A stretch of 11,937 nucleotides of DNA from CAYGZL01 sp964354345 (lineage in GTDB: Bacteria > Chloroflexota > Anaerolineae > Anaerolineales > UBA4823), in contig CAYGZL010000107.1 in NCBI GenBank assembly GCA_964354345.1, positions 1-11,937 on the forward strand, written 5' to 3'. Shown piece after piece: positions 1 through 7,010 of this stretch. The notes below the pieces were generated by a model. That model worked only from the letters and a program-made list of their open reading frames with translations, made no database searches and was not told the origin of the DNA. The first letter of the stretch is position 1; each line of letters starts with the position of its first letter. A program made the position numbers and the translations under genes.

Positions 1-893
1 AAGGCCAGGGTGGGATATTTCTCCCGCCAGCGGTTGACATCCACCCCGGCGGCGACCTCCAAAGGGAAAAGCAGGTTGACGCCTGCTAGCACCATCAGCG
101 GGGCGATCCGATCGGGGTTGCCATCGGTGTCCACGGAGAGAATCGGGATGTTGTGCCGTTCGGCAAAGGCTTTGATGCGACGATAATTCGGTCCAAGGAA
201 TTCCTGCCACATGTGCGGCGAGATCAAAGGACCGCTGCGGTAGCACATGTCTTCCCAGAGATGAATGCTGTCAGCGCGAATGTAGGGAACCACTTTCTCC
301 CAAACCGTCAGGTAGATATCGGTCAGGTGATCCATGATCTCATGCACCAGGTCGGGCTGGGTGTGGAAGGCAATTAAGCCATCCAGATCGCCCATCAGCC
401 AGCGGAAGGCGCCGAACACGCCTCCATCGGGAAAATCACCAAGCTGGATTGGCCAGCCCTCCGCCATCCATTGTCGACCCAAAGCAAGCCAATCGCCATC
501 CAGCCGGCGCGGGTCGTCGGGGTCCAGATATCTTTCCTTGAACTCTTCCCAATCGCGGTGATTCTTGACCGGAAATTCGAGGAAGTCGGACATTGATTCG
601 CCGTGTATGGTGTCGCGCCGTTTGATGCCCCAGCTATCAATGAAAATGCGGTAATCGGCGTCCTCGGATAGGATTGTATAAGGGATTTTCGGACAGGGAC
701 CCGTGTTGACAGGCACAGGGCGCGGGACTTTATCGGGATCCATAAAAGAACGAAAATCGGTGATCTCAGCCGGCTTGCCCTCCCACTCCCAGCGCTGCCA
801 GGTGGTAGCCCACGGAGACCAGTACAGCCAGTAGGGTGGACGGTCGACCGGCTCGCCTAAGACACAGGCGATGAAACGTTCTCGGTCATTCAT
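1..893 (-). CDS. URO-D superfamily protein with DxDG in place of HxCG (C-terminus outside window)
   Basis: The reading frame is open from ATG at 893 to the window edge: 297 codons, no stop, so the gene is 3'-truncated by the window. It opens MNDRERFIACVLGEPVDRPP, the typical start of the URO-D / MtaA-CmuA methyltransferase superfamily (TIM barrel). Other family-like stretches are FLEFPVKNHRDWEEFKERY (residues 104-122), WEDM (213-216) and GPLISPHMWQEFLGP (221-235). Where relatives have His-x-Cys-Gly, this protein has D255-T-D-G258, so a thiol zinc site as in MtaA-type methyltransferases is unlikely. Its ATG overlaps the end of the upstream URO-D gene by 8 nt (ATGAATGA arrangement), implying translational coupling. 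True URO-D (HemE) is unlikely given the divergence and context; an uncharacterised URO-D-like lyase or methyltransferase is the safest call. Substrate unknown. Confidence 0.85.
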   Translation of the reverse strand, partial: MNDRERFIACVLGEPVDRPPYWLYWSPWATTWQRWEWEGKPAEITDFRSFMDPDKVPRPVPVNTGPCPKIPYTILSEDADYRIFIDSWGIKRRDTIHGESMSDFLEFPVKNHRDWEEFKERYLDPDDPRRLDGDWLALGRQWMAEGWPIQLGDFPDGGVFGAFRWLMGDLDGLIAFHTQPDLVHEIMDHLTDIYLTVWEKVVPYIRADSIHLWEDMCYRSGPLISPHMWQEFLGPNYRRIKAFAERHNIPILSVDTDGNPDRIAPLMVLAGVNLLFPLEVAAGVDVNRWREKYPTLA

Positions 894-1917
894 TGAGGCG
901 TTGATCAGCCTCGATAAACGCCTCAAAGACCGCCGCGGCATTCTCGGTAGGCGTCTCGGGCTGCAGGGATTTGGCGGGCGCCAGGATGTAACCGCCCTCG
1001 CGCCCCACCTCAGTTCGTAAGCGGCGCACTTCCTGGCGGATTTCGACTGGTGTGCCGAAGGGTATCGTGCTCTGGCTGCCCAGGCAACCCCAGAAGGTGA
1101 TCTTGTTGCCCCACTTGCGCTTGAGCTCATAGGGATTCATTCCGGCGGCTTCGGGCTGGACGCTTTCCAAGACATCCATGCCGATCTCGATCATGTCAGG
1201 GATGATCTCGGCCACGGAACCGCAGGAATGATGGAGAACGTACTTGCCGTGGGCATGCACCGCGGCGTAGATTGACGCCCAGCGCGGCTTAAGGAACTGG
1301 CGCCAGCGCCGCGGACCGATGATCACACCGCGCTGGTCACCCCAGTCGTCGCCGAAGAAGATGCCGTCGATGGGCAGATCGGCAGTGTACTCCACAAAGG
1401 CCAGGTACAGATCTGTCAGCCGGTCGAGGGCTTCTTCAAAGAAATCTGGGTTTTCGATCACATCCAGCAGTAGATTCTCAAAGCCGCGCAGGTTCCAACT
1501 GCGCTCGAACAAGCCCCAACCCAGGTTGGCGATGATAAAAGAATCACGGTTCTCAGCGCAGAACTGCCAGGCCTGCTCTTTCCATTCCGGACGGTAGAAG
1601 GTCTCAGGAGCAGGGAAAGTGTAGCCATCAAAGGAGGGTTGCGCCAGGGGTGGTTTTTCCAGGTGCCAGGGACGCTGATCGACGCGCCACACGCCGCCGT
1701 AGGCATCGCGCTCGTGGGCGGCGTCGAGTGGGATGCGGATGTCGGTGTCGACCGCCGCGGTGGTGGCGATATACTTCACAAAGCGCTCACGCCAGGCCGG
1801 ACTGCCATAATAAACATCCAACCGCTCGGCGACATCGCCTTCAAAACCCAGGGTGTAGGGGATTACAACGGGTTGGCGGTGTTGTAGAGATTCCAGGACA
1901 CAGTCACGCGGTTTCAT
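886..1917 (-). CDS. URO-D superfamily (methyltransferase-like) protein
   Basis: A 343-residue protein, the usual length for the family. The predicted TIM barrel carries FFGDDWGDQRGVIIGP (187-202), where conserved acidic residues line the pocket, then LHHSCGSV (228-235), the His-x-Cys-Gly motif that supplies zinc ligands in corrinoid:thiol methyltransferases such as MtaA (H230, C232). The C-terminal cysteine ligand usual in MtaA (near Pro-Gly-Cys) is absent: GGYILAPAKSLQPETPTEN (308-326) has Ala-Lys instead. C278 in FWGCLG is another possible ligand. Start choice: ATG at 1917 gives the family-typical MKPRDCVLESLQHRQP. No clear Shine-Dalgarno precedes it, and an extended -10 box lies only 14 nt upstream, so the transcript may be nearly leaderless. 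The 3' end overlaps the next URO-D gene by 8 nt. Family membership is firm; the reaction is not known. Confidence 0.88.
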   Translation of the reverse strand: MKPRDCVLESLQHRQPVVIPYTLGFEGDVAERLDVYYGSPAWRERFVKYIATTAAVDTDIRIPLDAAHERDAYGGVWRVDQRPWHLEKPPLAQPSFDGYTFPAPETFYRPEWKEQAWQFCAENRDSFIIANLGWGLFERSWNLRGFENLLLDVIENPDFFEEALDRLTDLYLAFVEYTADLPIDGIFFGDDWGDQRGVIIGPRRWRQFLKPRWASIYAAVHAHGKYVLHHSCGSVAEIIPDMIEIGMDVLESVQPEAAGMNPYELKRKWGNKITFWGCLGSQSTIPFGTPVEIRQEVRRLRTEVGREGGYILAPAKSLQPETPTENAAAVFEAFIEADQRLNE

Positions 1918-1931
1918 ATATTTATCTACGG

Positions 1932-1959
1932 ATTATAGCATAGCGATCATCACTGCCCA
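1932..1959 (-). promoter_or_regulatory. Extended -10 promoter for the two downstream URO-D genes
   Basis: On the minus strand TGCTATAAT (1940-1932) is a perfect extended -10 element. A weak -35, TGGGCA (4 of 6 to consensus), lies 16 nt upstream. The -10 lies 14 nt before the ATG at 1917, giving a predicted leader under 10 nt. It sits in the 48-nt gap after the GH36 stop, so the two following URO-D genes may have their own promoter in addition to read-through. Confidence 0.5.
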
Positions 1960-1965
1960 CCTGGC

Positions 1966-3954
1966 TTAACCAGGAAGCTGCCGGTAGCGGATCAGCAGGC
2001 TGCCGGGTTGCTCTGCAATCGAGACTGTCAAGGCGAGCAGGGTCTGGCCGGACATGTACGCCACCGTAACGGGCGCATAATTCGGGCTGAGGCTGACCAT
2101 GTACTCAGCCAATGGATCGATCTCGCGCAGGTTAAGCTGCATCTGTGGAAAGGGGCTGCAATGGCGCCGGAAGACCAACGCGACGCCGGAGCGCAGATCG
2201 GGACGATGAAGCTGCCAGGCGCACCAGTCATGGTTGGAAACGGTCAGGGGCAGGAGCGGGTAAAAATTGCCCAGCAGGTAAGGACGCAAACTGTGCAATT
2301 CGGCGATCGCCTGGCGAGCCTGCGCCAGGGGGAAGTCATCGCCCAGCAAGGTTTCTCCCCGGGCCATGATCTCATTCGGAGAAAGGATGAGTGAAGCGTC
2401 GTCCTGAATAAAATAGGCGTGGTCAATGTGACAGCCGAAGGTGAAGCCGCCGAGAATCTGGCTGCGAAAGGCATAGGGCGTGAAGTTCCACACACCACCG
2501 CCGAACAACGGCGTCCAGCACGCCAGGCCGGCGTTGATACACTGATCGCCGACATGCAAATCCAATCCATAGGGCAGGCCGATGGTATCCGTGAAGTCGC
2601 TTGGCCACAGGGGCAAAGAGCGGCTGAGCGTCTCAAGGTCAATGCGCCGCCCTCCGGAGGCACAGTTATCGATCCACAGACCGGGATGGCGGCGGCGCAA
2701 TTCATCCCACAAGGCGTACAGACCGGTGATGTGACCGATTTCAGCCATGCCCAGCCGGTCGGGGGCATCGGCGGTTTGCCAGTAGGGCAAGGGATCGAAG
2801 TTGAAATCCTGGCGGTAGATATCCACGCCGTACTCGGCAATGCGGTTGGAGAGCAGGTCGGTCAGGTAGGCCAACGCGACCGGGTTGCCCAAATCCAGGA
2901 GCAAGTTGGACGGGTCGTGCGGTGAATGAAGGAAGAATTCGGGGTGATCGACGGGCAGGCGTGAATCGGGACGGGCGCGCTCCGGCTCGAACCACAGCAC
3001 GAACTTCATCCCGGCCTTGTGAGCAGCGTCGCTGATCGGACGCAGGCCGTGCGGGAAGCGCTGGCGGTTGACCTCCCACGAGCCAACTTCCTCCCACCAC
3101 TGCTTTTCTCCACCAAACCAGCAGGCGTCGATCCAATAGGCGTCGCAACCCAGGTCAGCCGCCTTGGGTAAAGCAGTCATTTCAAACACCTCACTCGCCT
3201 GACCGGTCAGATAGAAATAAAACTGCAGGCATTGAGCCACAGGGGGCATCCAGAGCTGCCCATCCTGGCGCGGCAGGTAATGGGCAAGCAACAACTGGCG
3301 CAGGGCATTCTGGCCGATCTCAGCCTGGTCGCCCTCCCAGGGAAGCAACAGCATGCGTGGGGTGCGGATCACCTCGCCCGGATGCAGGCGCAGGTGGGTA
3401 CGCTGCATGCCAGCGGAAACACGCAGCTGGCTGGCATCGCGGGTAAGCTGCAGCGCCCACTGACCAGACCAACCAATGGCGATCAGCAGGCCGCCTGCGG
3501 CGCGCTGCAAGTTGAAAAAGGGCAAGGCGCCGCTGGAGGAACGGCCGCCAACCGGCGCCAGGGTCACCTGGCTGGCGGGCGGCAACTCGGTGAGATGGGG
3601 TAGAAAATCATCCATGCGGCAGCTACTACCGTTGGCGTGGTGCAGGCGCAGCCGCTCGTTGGCTGAGGCGGGAATGGACAGGTCCAACGGCAGGATATCT
3701 TCCAGGATGGGCGTATCGGTCGACCCCTGGTTGGCGAACTCCAACAGCCAGTCAACGGCCGGCGAATCGCTAAAATGACGCAAGTGGAGGGCGACGACCA
3801 GGCCAGTGACGGGATCCGTCCAGGAGACATGCACCCGGCTGCCATCCGGCAGCGCTGCGGTGCGCGATTGCGACGACCAGCGGGGGAGGAGCTCGGCGGA
3901 AGCGGCGTCTGCATAGCGGAAGGAAAAGGCAGGGGAGGTCAGGGTTGGGTACAT
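1966..3954 (-). CDS. GH36 alpha-galactosidase-like glycoside hydrolase
   Basis: A 662-residue cytoplasmic-looking enzyme (no signal peptide) of the retaining clan GH-D alpha-galactosidase family GH36. An N-terminal beta-sandwich region (about 1-235) is followed by a TIM barrel with CDAYWIDACWFGG (270-282), FVLWFEPERARP (318-329), the nucleophile segment VDIYRQDFN (377-385; predicted nucleophile D383), WIDNCASGGRRIDLET (427-442) and the acid/base segment WPSDFTD (450-456; predicted D453). It would release terminal alpha-galactose from oligosaccharides, although other GH36 specificities such as alpha-N-acetylgalactosaminidase cannot be excluded. YRQDFN replaces the KWDxN of characterised raffinose-type enzymes and marks a different subgroup. 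ATG at 3954 was chosen over an upstream in-frame start at 4077: AAAAGG lies about 9 nt upstream, and the extra 41 residues read antisense-like Arg/Pro-rich sequence inside the preceding gene. The 16-nt overlap with the preceding URO-D gene indicates one transcript. Confidence 0.92.
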   Translation of the reverse strand: MYPTLTSPAFSFRYADAASAELLPRWSSQSRTAALPDGSRVHVSWTDPVTGLVVALHLRHFSDSPAVDWLLEFANQGSTDTPILEDILPLDLSIPASANERLRLHHANGSSCRMDDFLPHLTELPPASQVTLAPVGGRSSSGALPFFNLQRAAGGLLIAIGWSGQWALQLTRDASQLRVSAGMQRTHLRLHPGEVIRTPRMLLLPWEGDQAEIGQNALRQLLLAHYLPRQDGQLWMPPVAQCLQFYFYLTGQASEVFEMTALPKAADLGCDAYWIDACWFGGEKQWWEEVGSWEVNRQRFPHGLRPISDAAHKAGMKFVLWFEPERARPDSRLPVDHPEFFLHSPHDPSNLLLDLGNPVALAYLTDLLSNRIAEYGVDIYRQDFNFDPLPYWQTADAPDRLGMAEIGHITGLYALWDELRRRHPGLWIDNCASGGRRIDLETLSRSLPLWPSDFTDTIGLPYGLDLHVGDQCINAGLACWTPLFGGGVWNFTPYAFRSQILGGFTFGCHIDHAYFIQDDASLILSPNEIMARGETLLGDDFPLAQARQAIAELHSLRPYLLGNFYPLLPLTVSNHDWCAWQLHRPDLRSGVALVFRRHCSPFPQMQLNLREIDPLAEYMVSLSPNYAPVTVAYMSGQTLLALTVSIAEQPGSLLIRYRQLPG

Positions 3955-5054
3955 GGCGGCACCTTTTCTGGTGAAATAAGCGTTCCGAGGCGGGCAGCCT
4001 GACACATGGCGTGGAGATTGGCGCCCTGGATCGAAGCGATGGTATGGTGGGAATTGGCGACGACATAACCGCCGCAATCAGCAAAAGCGGCGAGGTTGGC
4101 GCGCACCACGGCGGCGACCTCGGCCGGCGTGCCGAAAGACAGCAGGCGCTGGACATCGATGCCACCGTAGAAGACCAGCCGGCCGCCGAACTCACGGGCG
4201 ATCGAGGGAGCGTCCATGCCGCGGGCGGTGGTCTGGAAGACGAGCAGGCCGTTGACGCCGATCTCGATCAGATCAGGCAGGATCGAGCGCACCGCGCCGC
4301 AGGAATGGAAGAGCACCAGCAGGCCATTTTCGCGCAGCACGTGCACCTGTTGCGCCAGGTAGGGTTTGATATGCTTGCGCCACAGGTCGGGGCTGATCAG
4401 CAGCGACTGCTGGCTGGCAAAATCATCGCCCAGCAGGGCCAGGTCGCAATAGCCCCGCGCGGCGCGGGCGCCGCGGGTCAGGAGGTCCATGCAGAACGCG
4501 TGATAGCGGCGGATAAAGGCGTCGAAGAGGAGCGGCTCGTTGATCATCCTAATCATGGCGGTCTGCATACCGAAGGCCTCGCAGGCGGTCCAGAAAAGCG
4601 GCATCCAACCCGGGCAGAAGACCAGCGCTTTGTCGGGGTAACGGGCGCGGAGCGACAGGTAATCCGGCGGGACCAGGACGCCTGGGTCGGGCCAGGGGTA
4701 GCGCTCGAGGTCGGCCAGGGTGGAGGCGTCCGCCAGAGGACCGCCGGCGACTGATTTCGATTGCGGGTGAGGCCCGGTCGGGATAGACCGGGCTTCCGAG
4801 GCTAACTCGGTATCCAGAGAGGACGCGGCTTCCAGAGGCGGTGCGCTGGCGGAGTCGGGCGAGCTGTTTTCGAGGAAAGTCCAGCGAAAATCGGGATCCA
4901 GGAACTCGATGACATCGTCCGGCTGCTGAAGCTGGTAGCGCTCGCGGAAATAGGCCAGCAGTTCCGGCCAGACGCAGCCCTCCATCAAATCGTAAGCCGG
5001 GCGGTCAACCGGCTCGAAATGGAAGGTGCGTAAAACGCGTTGGCGGGAATTCAT
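3939..5054 (-). CDS. URO-D superfamily (methyltransferase-like) protein with in-frame insert
   Basis: A 371-residue protein starting MNSRQRVLRTFHFEPVDRPA, a family-typical N-terminus. Visible motifs are ALLGDDFASQQSLLISP (206-222), LVLFHSCGAV (246-255; H250, C252) and CGGYVVANSHHTIASIQGAN (327-346). As in the second paralogue, the C-terminal Cys ligand of MtaA-type enzymes is not evident, though C327 and the His pair 336-337 are nearby. Residues about 64-106 are a Ser/Ala/Pro-rich, poorly structured insert between the N-terminal helices and the strand ADLERYPWPDP, and are encoded by DNA containing two hairpins. ATG at 5054 is preferred over an in-frame start at 5372, because the extension would cross the intergenic repeats and overlap the divergent aldolase start. 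The ribosome-binding site is weak. It is the first gene of the minus-strand cluster and overlaps GH36 by 16 nt. Catalytic role unknown. Confidence 0.87.
   Translation of the reverse strand: MNSRQRVLRTFHFEPVDRPAYDLMEGCVWPELLAYFRERYQLQQPDDVIEFLDPDFRWTFLENSSPDSASAPPLEAASSLDTELASEARSIPTGPHPQSKSVAGGPLADASTLADLERYPWPDPGVLVPPDYLSLRARYPDKALVFCPGWMPLFWTACEAFGMQTAMIRMINEPLLFDAFIRRYHAFCMDLLTRGARAARGYCDLALLGDDFASQQSLLISPDLWRKHIKPYLAQQVHVLRENGLLVLFHSCGAVRSILPDLIEIGVNGLLVFQTTARGMDAPSIAREFGGRLVFYGGIDVQRLLSFGTPAEVAAVVRANLAAFADCGGYVVANSHHTIASIQGANLHAMCQAARLGTLISPEKVPPCTQP
4772..4810. repeat. Two adjacent hairpins inside a coding insert (palindromic-element candidate)
   Basis: Left hairpin: GCCCGGTC (4772-4779), loop GGGATA, GACCGGGC (4786-4793), a perfect 8-bp stem. 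Right hairpin: CCGAG (4796-4800), loop GCTAA, CTCGG (4806-4810). Both lie in the low-complexity insert of the first URO-D gene and keep its frame open. Inverted repeats within coding DNA at a family-variable position resemble in-frame palindromic elements known from Rickettsia. Identity with any known element is not claimed. Confidence 0.55.
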
Positions 5055-5098
5055 CGGAGCGGATCCAGGGCTGGGGTGAGAGGCGTTGGGATGTGTGT

Positions 5099-5107
5099 AT
5101 GATAACA
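5099..5107 (-). promoter_or_regulatory. Possible extended -10 for the URO-D/GH36 operon
   Basis: The minus strand reads TGTTATCAT, an extended -10 (TGn plus 5 of 6 of TATAAT), 44 nt before the ATG at 5054. No convincing -35 is present. Position and spacing suit the first gene of the cluster, but the evidence is a single box. Confidence 0.33.
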
Positions 5108-5146
5108 CGGCATACCCTCGGGTGCAGGGAAAATCGATAAGGGAGA

Positions 5147-5152
5147 TATAAT
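5147..5152 (+). promoter_or_regulatory. Possible -10 box for the aldolase gene
   Basis: A perfect TATAAT lies on the plus strand, 134 nt before the aldolase ATG. No good -35 is seen at 16-18 nt. If used, transcription would start near 5159 and the 23-bp repeats would lie in the 5' untranslated leader. Confidence 0.33.
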
Positions 5153-5191
5153 GGGCGAAGCGTGCGGAGATTGATTCGCAAAGTTCGCTTG

Positions 5192-5283
5192 CAACGACTG
5201 AATAAGAGCGCACGCAATGACAGTAAGAGAGCGGTCTCAACGACGATAAGAGTGCGCACGCAACGACTGGAACAGAAGGTAGA
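5192..5283. repeat. Tandem 23-bp repeats upstream of the aldolase gene
   Basis: Units start at 5192, 5215, 5238 and 5261. Each opens CAAYGAC; the core is TAAGAG in the first three, and the first and third end GCGCACG. Ungapped, units 1 and 3 share 17 of 23 bases and units 2 and 3 share 16. The fourth keeps CAACGACTG and then grades into the Shine-Dalgarno (GAAGGT). The preceding 23 bases (5169-5191) may be a very degenerate further copy. Regular phasing argues for tandem duplication; a role as operator sites or RNA structure is only a possibility. Confidence 0.7.
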
Positions 5284-5286
5284 AGT

Positions 5287-6099
5287 ATGAACATTGGCAA
5301 ACGGATTCGCACCAACCGGCTGTTTTCCCACCCCTCCGGACGGCTGTGCTCGATCGCCTTCGACCATTTCATCGGCTACGAGCAGGGGCTGCCGGCAGGG
5401 CTGCGGACGATCCAGCCGACGCTGCAAGCCATCGTCGCCGGGCGACCGGATGCAGTGACAATGCACAAGGGGTTGGCGCTGGCAGCCTGGGCGCCTTATG
5501 CCGGGCAAGTCCCGCTGATCCTGCAAAGCACGATCGCCCGCGTGGATGACAGCGCCTGCGAACAGATCGCCACGCCGGAGGAGGCGGTGCGACTGGGAGC
5601 AGACGCCTTCGCTGTGGCGGCTTTCGTGCGCGGCAGCACGGAGGCGGCGCACCTGCGGGTGGTGGCGGAGTGCGTGCGGGAGGCGAGGCGTTTCGAGCTA
5701 CCGGTGATCTGTCATATTTACCCGCGCAAGTTCGAGCCAACGCCGCAGGTATCCTTCGCAGCGGAGGATATCGCCTGGGCGGTACGCTGCGCGGTGGAGG
5801 CGGGGGTGGATATCGTCAAAACCCCCTATTGCGGCGATAGGCAGGCCCAGGCGCAGATCGTGGCCGACTGCCCGCTTCCGGTGGTGGCAGCGGGTGGGCC
5901 GCGCACTCAGACACTGCGGGCGGCCTTGGAGATGATGAGCGAAGTGGCGCAGAGCGGGACGCGCGGGGCAACGATCGGGCGCAATGTCTGGGGTTTCCAA
6001 CAGGTCACGGCGGCAGTGCTGGCGTTCAAGGCCGTGATTCACGACCTGAAAACACCGCAGCAGGCTTTGCAGGCGGCGGGCTTAGCAGAAGAAAGCTGA
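5287..6099 (+). CDS. Class I (Schiff-base) aldolase, FbaB/LsrF/DeoC-like
   Basis: A 270-residue single-domain TIM-barrel aldolase of the archaeal-type class I fructose-bisphosphate aldolase / LsrF group. Seen in order: CSIAFDHFIGYEQG (21-34), matching the family's phosphate-pocket DHG region with DHF here; HIYPRKFE (143-150), whose Tyr145 aligns with the family's catalytic Tyr; VDIVKTPYCGD (174-184), with K178 the predicted Schiff-base lysine; AAGGPRT (201-207) and GATIGRNVWG (227-236), phosphate-binding loops. The likely reaction is reversible cleavage of a phosphorylated ketose to dihydroxyacetone phosphate (or a related product) and an aldehyde. The exact sugar phosphate is undetermined, and DHF instead of DHG makes plain fructose-1,6-bisphosphate less certain. 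AGAAGG is about 9 nt before the ATG. It is divergent from the URO-D/GH36 cluster and convergent with the membrane-protein gene, plausibly processing sugars released by the neighbouring hydrolases. Confidence 0.85.
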   Translation: MNIGKRIRTNRLFSHPSGRLCSIAFDHFIGYEQGLPAGLRTIQPTLQAIVAGRPDAVTMHKGLALAAWAPYAGQVPLILQSTIARVDDSACEQIATPEEAVRLGADAFAVAAFVRGSTEAAHLRVVAECVREARRFELPVICHIYPRKFEPTPQVSFAAEDIAWAVRCAVEAGVDIVKTPYCGDRQAQAQIVADCPLPVVAAGGPRTQTLRAALEMMSEVAQSGTRGATIGRNVWGFQQVTAAVLAFKAVIHDLKTPQQALQAAGLAEES

Positions 6100-6158
6100 C
6101 CCAGCCTCACCCGTTGCGGATCATACGGCTGGCAGCAAAGCAGATCACGGCACGCAGT

Positions 6159-6184
6159 CGCGCCGGAGCGGGCGCTCAGGCGCG
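6159..6184. terminator. Candidate bidirectional terminator hairpin
   Basis: CGCGCC (6159-6164) pairs with GGCGCG (6179-6184). Inside, after a G/A mismatch, GAGC pairs with GCTC around a GGGC loop. It sits between the two convergent genes and overlaps the stop codon of the membrane protein. No T-tract follows on either strand, so termination is inferred from structure and position only. Confidence 0.35.
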
Positions 6185-6994
6185 ACCGTAGCGGTAGGTC
6201 AGCCCGAAATAGGTCCAGTACCAGCCCAGGCTGAGGAACTGGATCACCAACGGAAGGATGTACAGCGCCGAGCTCTTATCAATGTCCGGGTCGCCAACCG
6301 CCAGGGAAAGCACCACTGCCAGGAAGGACAGCACGCCGCAGGCGAAGGCGATCCAGCGATAGTCCCAGAAGCTGGTAGCGGTCTCGGACTGCCCCCAGGG
6401 CGACCAGTAGACCCAGGCGAAGTGGCTGAGGATCAACAGCCAGAAGATCCAGGTCATCAGGGCGAACAGTGCCGGATTGATATCGTACCAGAGCATGAAG
6501 CGGGACCAATCCGCGACGGCATTGCAACCCCCGTAAAGACCACGGGCGGTGTTGTACACGAAATCCGCAATGGCGGCCAGGAACCACAAGCGCAGCGGGA
6601 AACGGGCCAGCGCACCGGGGGCGGAGGTGAACAGGAAGACCAGCGAGAGGATCACGATCAGCGCCAGGTCAACAAACTGCGGCAGGGCGATAAAGCCGGC
6701 CAGGCGGGAGATGAGATGTTTGGCGGGACTGTCGCAGTCCGTGCGCAGCGTGTCAGACACCGCGGTGGCGTTGTCGCCGAGTGTCACGCCGTTGCGAGGG
6801 TCGCCGCTGGCGGAAAGGTGCGGGAAGGGCGCCAGCTTGGGGAAGCTGCCCGTGACTAAGAACGCGCCGACGGCATGCGTGCCTTCGTGGATGGTGGTCT
6901 GGAAGAAGTATAGGGCGGGGATGGCCAACACGAGCCAGACCAGGGCCATCCAGTCGGGGGACCAGAAGTTTTTGTAACGGCGGAGGTATTCCAT
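6176..6994 (-). CDS. Six-helix membrane protein with HExxH motif (putative membrane metalloprotease)
   Basis: A 272-residue protein with about six hydrophobic segments (roughly 15-33, 101-123, 134-150, 174-194, 213-233 and 243-263). The end of the first helix runs into TTIHEGTHAVGAFLVTG (33-49), so H36-E37-x-x-H40 matches the zinc-metalloprotease HExxH signature at the membrane, as in site-2-protease-like (M50) families. A third ligand is not certain: D144 or the N158/D162 region (GGCNAVADW) are candidates. I do not recognise the specific family, and a non-proteolytic role is possible. The start at 6994 is supported by AAGGAG about 9 nt upstream. The gap to the preceding GH28 stop is 16 nt, so the two are probably co-transcribed. 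Confidence 0.7.
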   Translation of the reverse strand: MEYLRRYKNFWSPDWMALVWLVLAIPALYFFQTTIHEGTHAVGAFLVTGSFPKLAPFPHLSASGDPRNGVTLGDNATAVSDTLRTDCDSPAKHLISRLAGFIALPQFVDLALIVILSLVFLFTSAPGALARFPLRLWFLAAIADFVYNTARGLYGGCNAVADWSRFMLWYDINPALFALMTWIFWLLILSHFAWVYWSPWGQSETATSFWDYRWIAFACGVLSFLAVVLSLAVGDPDIDKSSALYILPLVIQFLSLGWYWTYFGLTYRYGRA

Positions 6995-7010
6995 GTAATG
7001 CGCTCCTTAT

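Noticed and set aside
1960..1974. Small hairpin CCTGG-CTTAA-CCAGG at the GH36 stop as a terminator
   Set aside because: Only a 5-bp stem, with no T-tract, and it spans the stop codon within a probable operon; too weak to call.
3955..4077. Upstream in-frame start for the GH36 gene (41 extra residues)
   Set aside because: The extension is Arg/Pro-rich, lies wholly inside the preceding URO-D gene, and a ribosome-binding site supports the ATG at 3954.
4011..4754. 247-codon plus-strand frame opposite the first URO-D gene
   Set aside because: Antisense shadow; the opposite strand encodes recognisable GDD and HSCG motifs.
5192..5283. CRISPR array
   Set aside because: The units are contiguous with no unique spacers and are only 70-75% identical, so this is a tandem repeat.
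5055..5372. N-terminal extension of the first URO-D gene with a hydrophobic, signal-like stretch
   Set aside because: It would cross the 23-bp tandem repeats and the start of the divergent aldolase. The family-typical N-terminus begins at the ATG at 5054.
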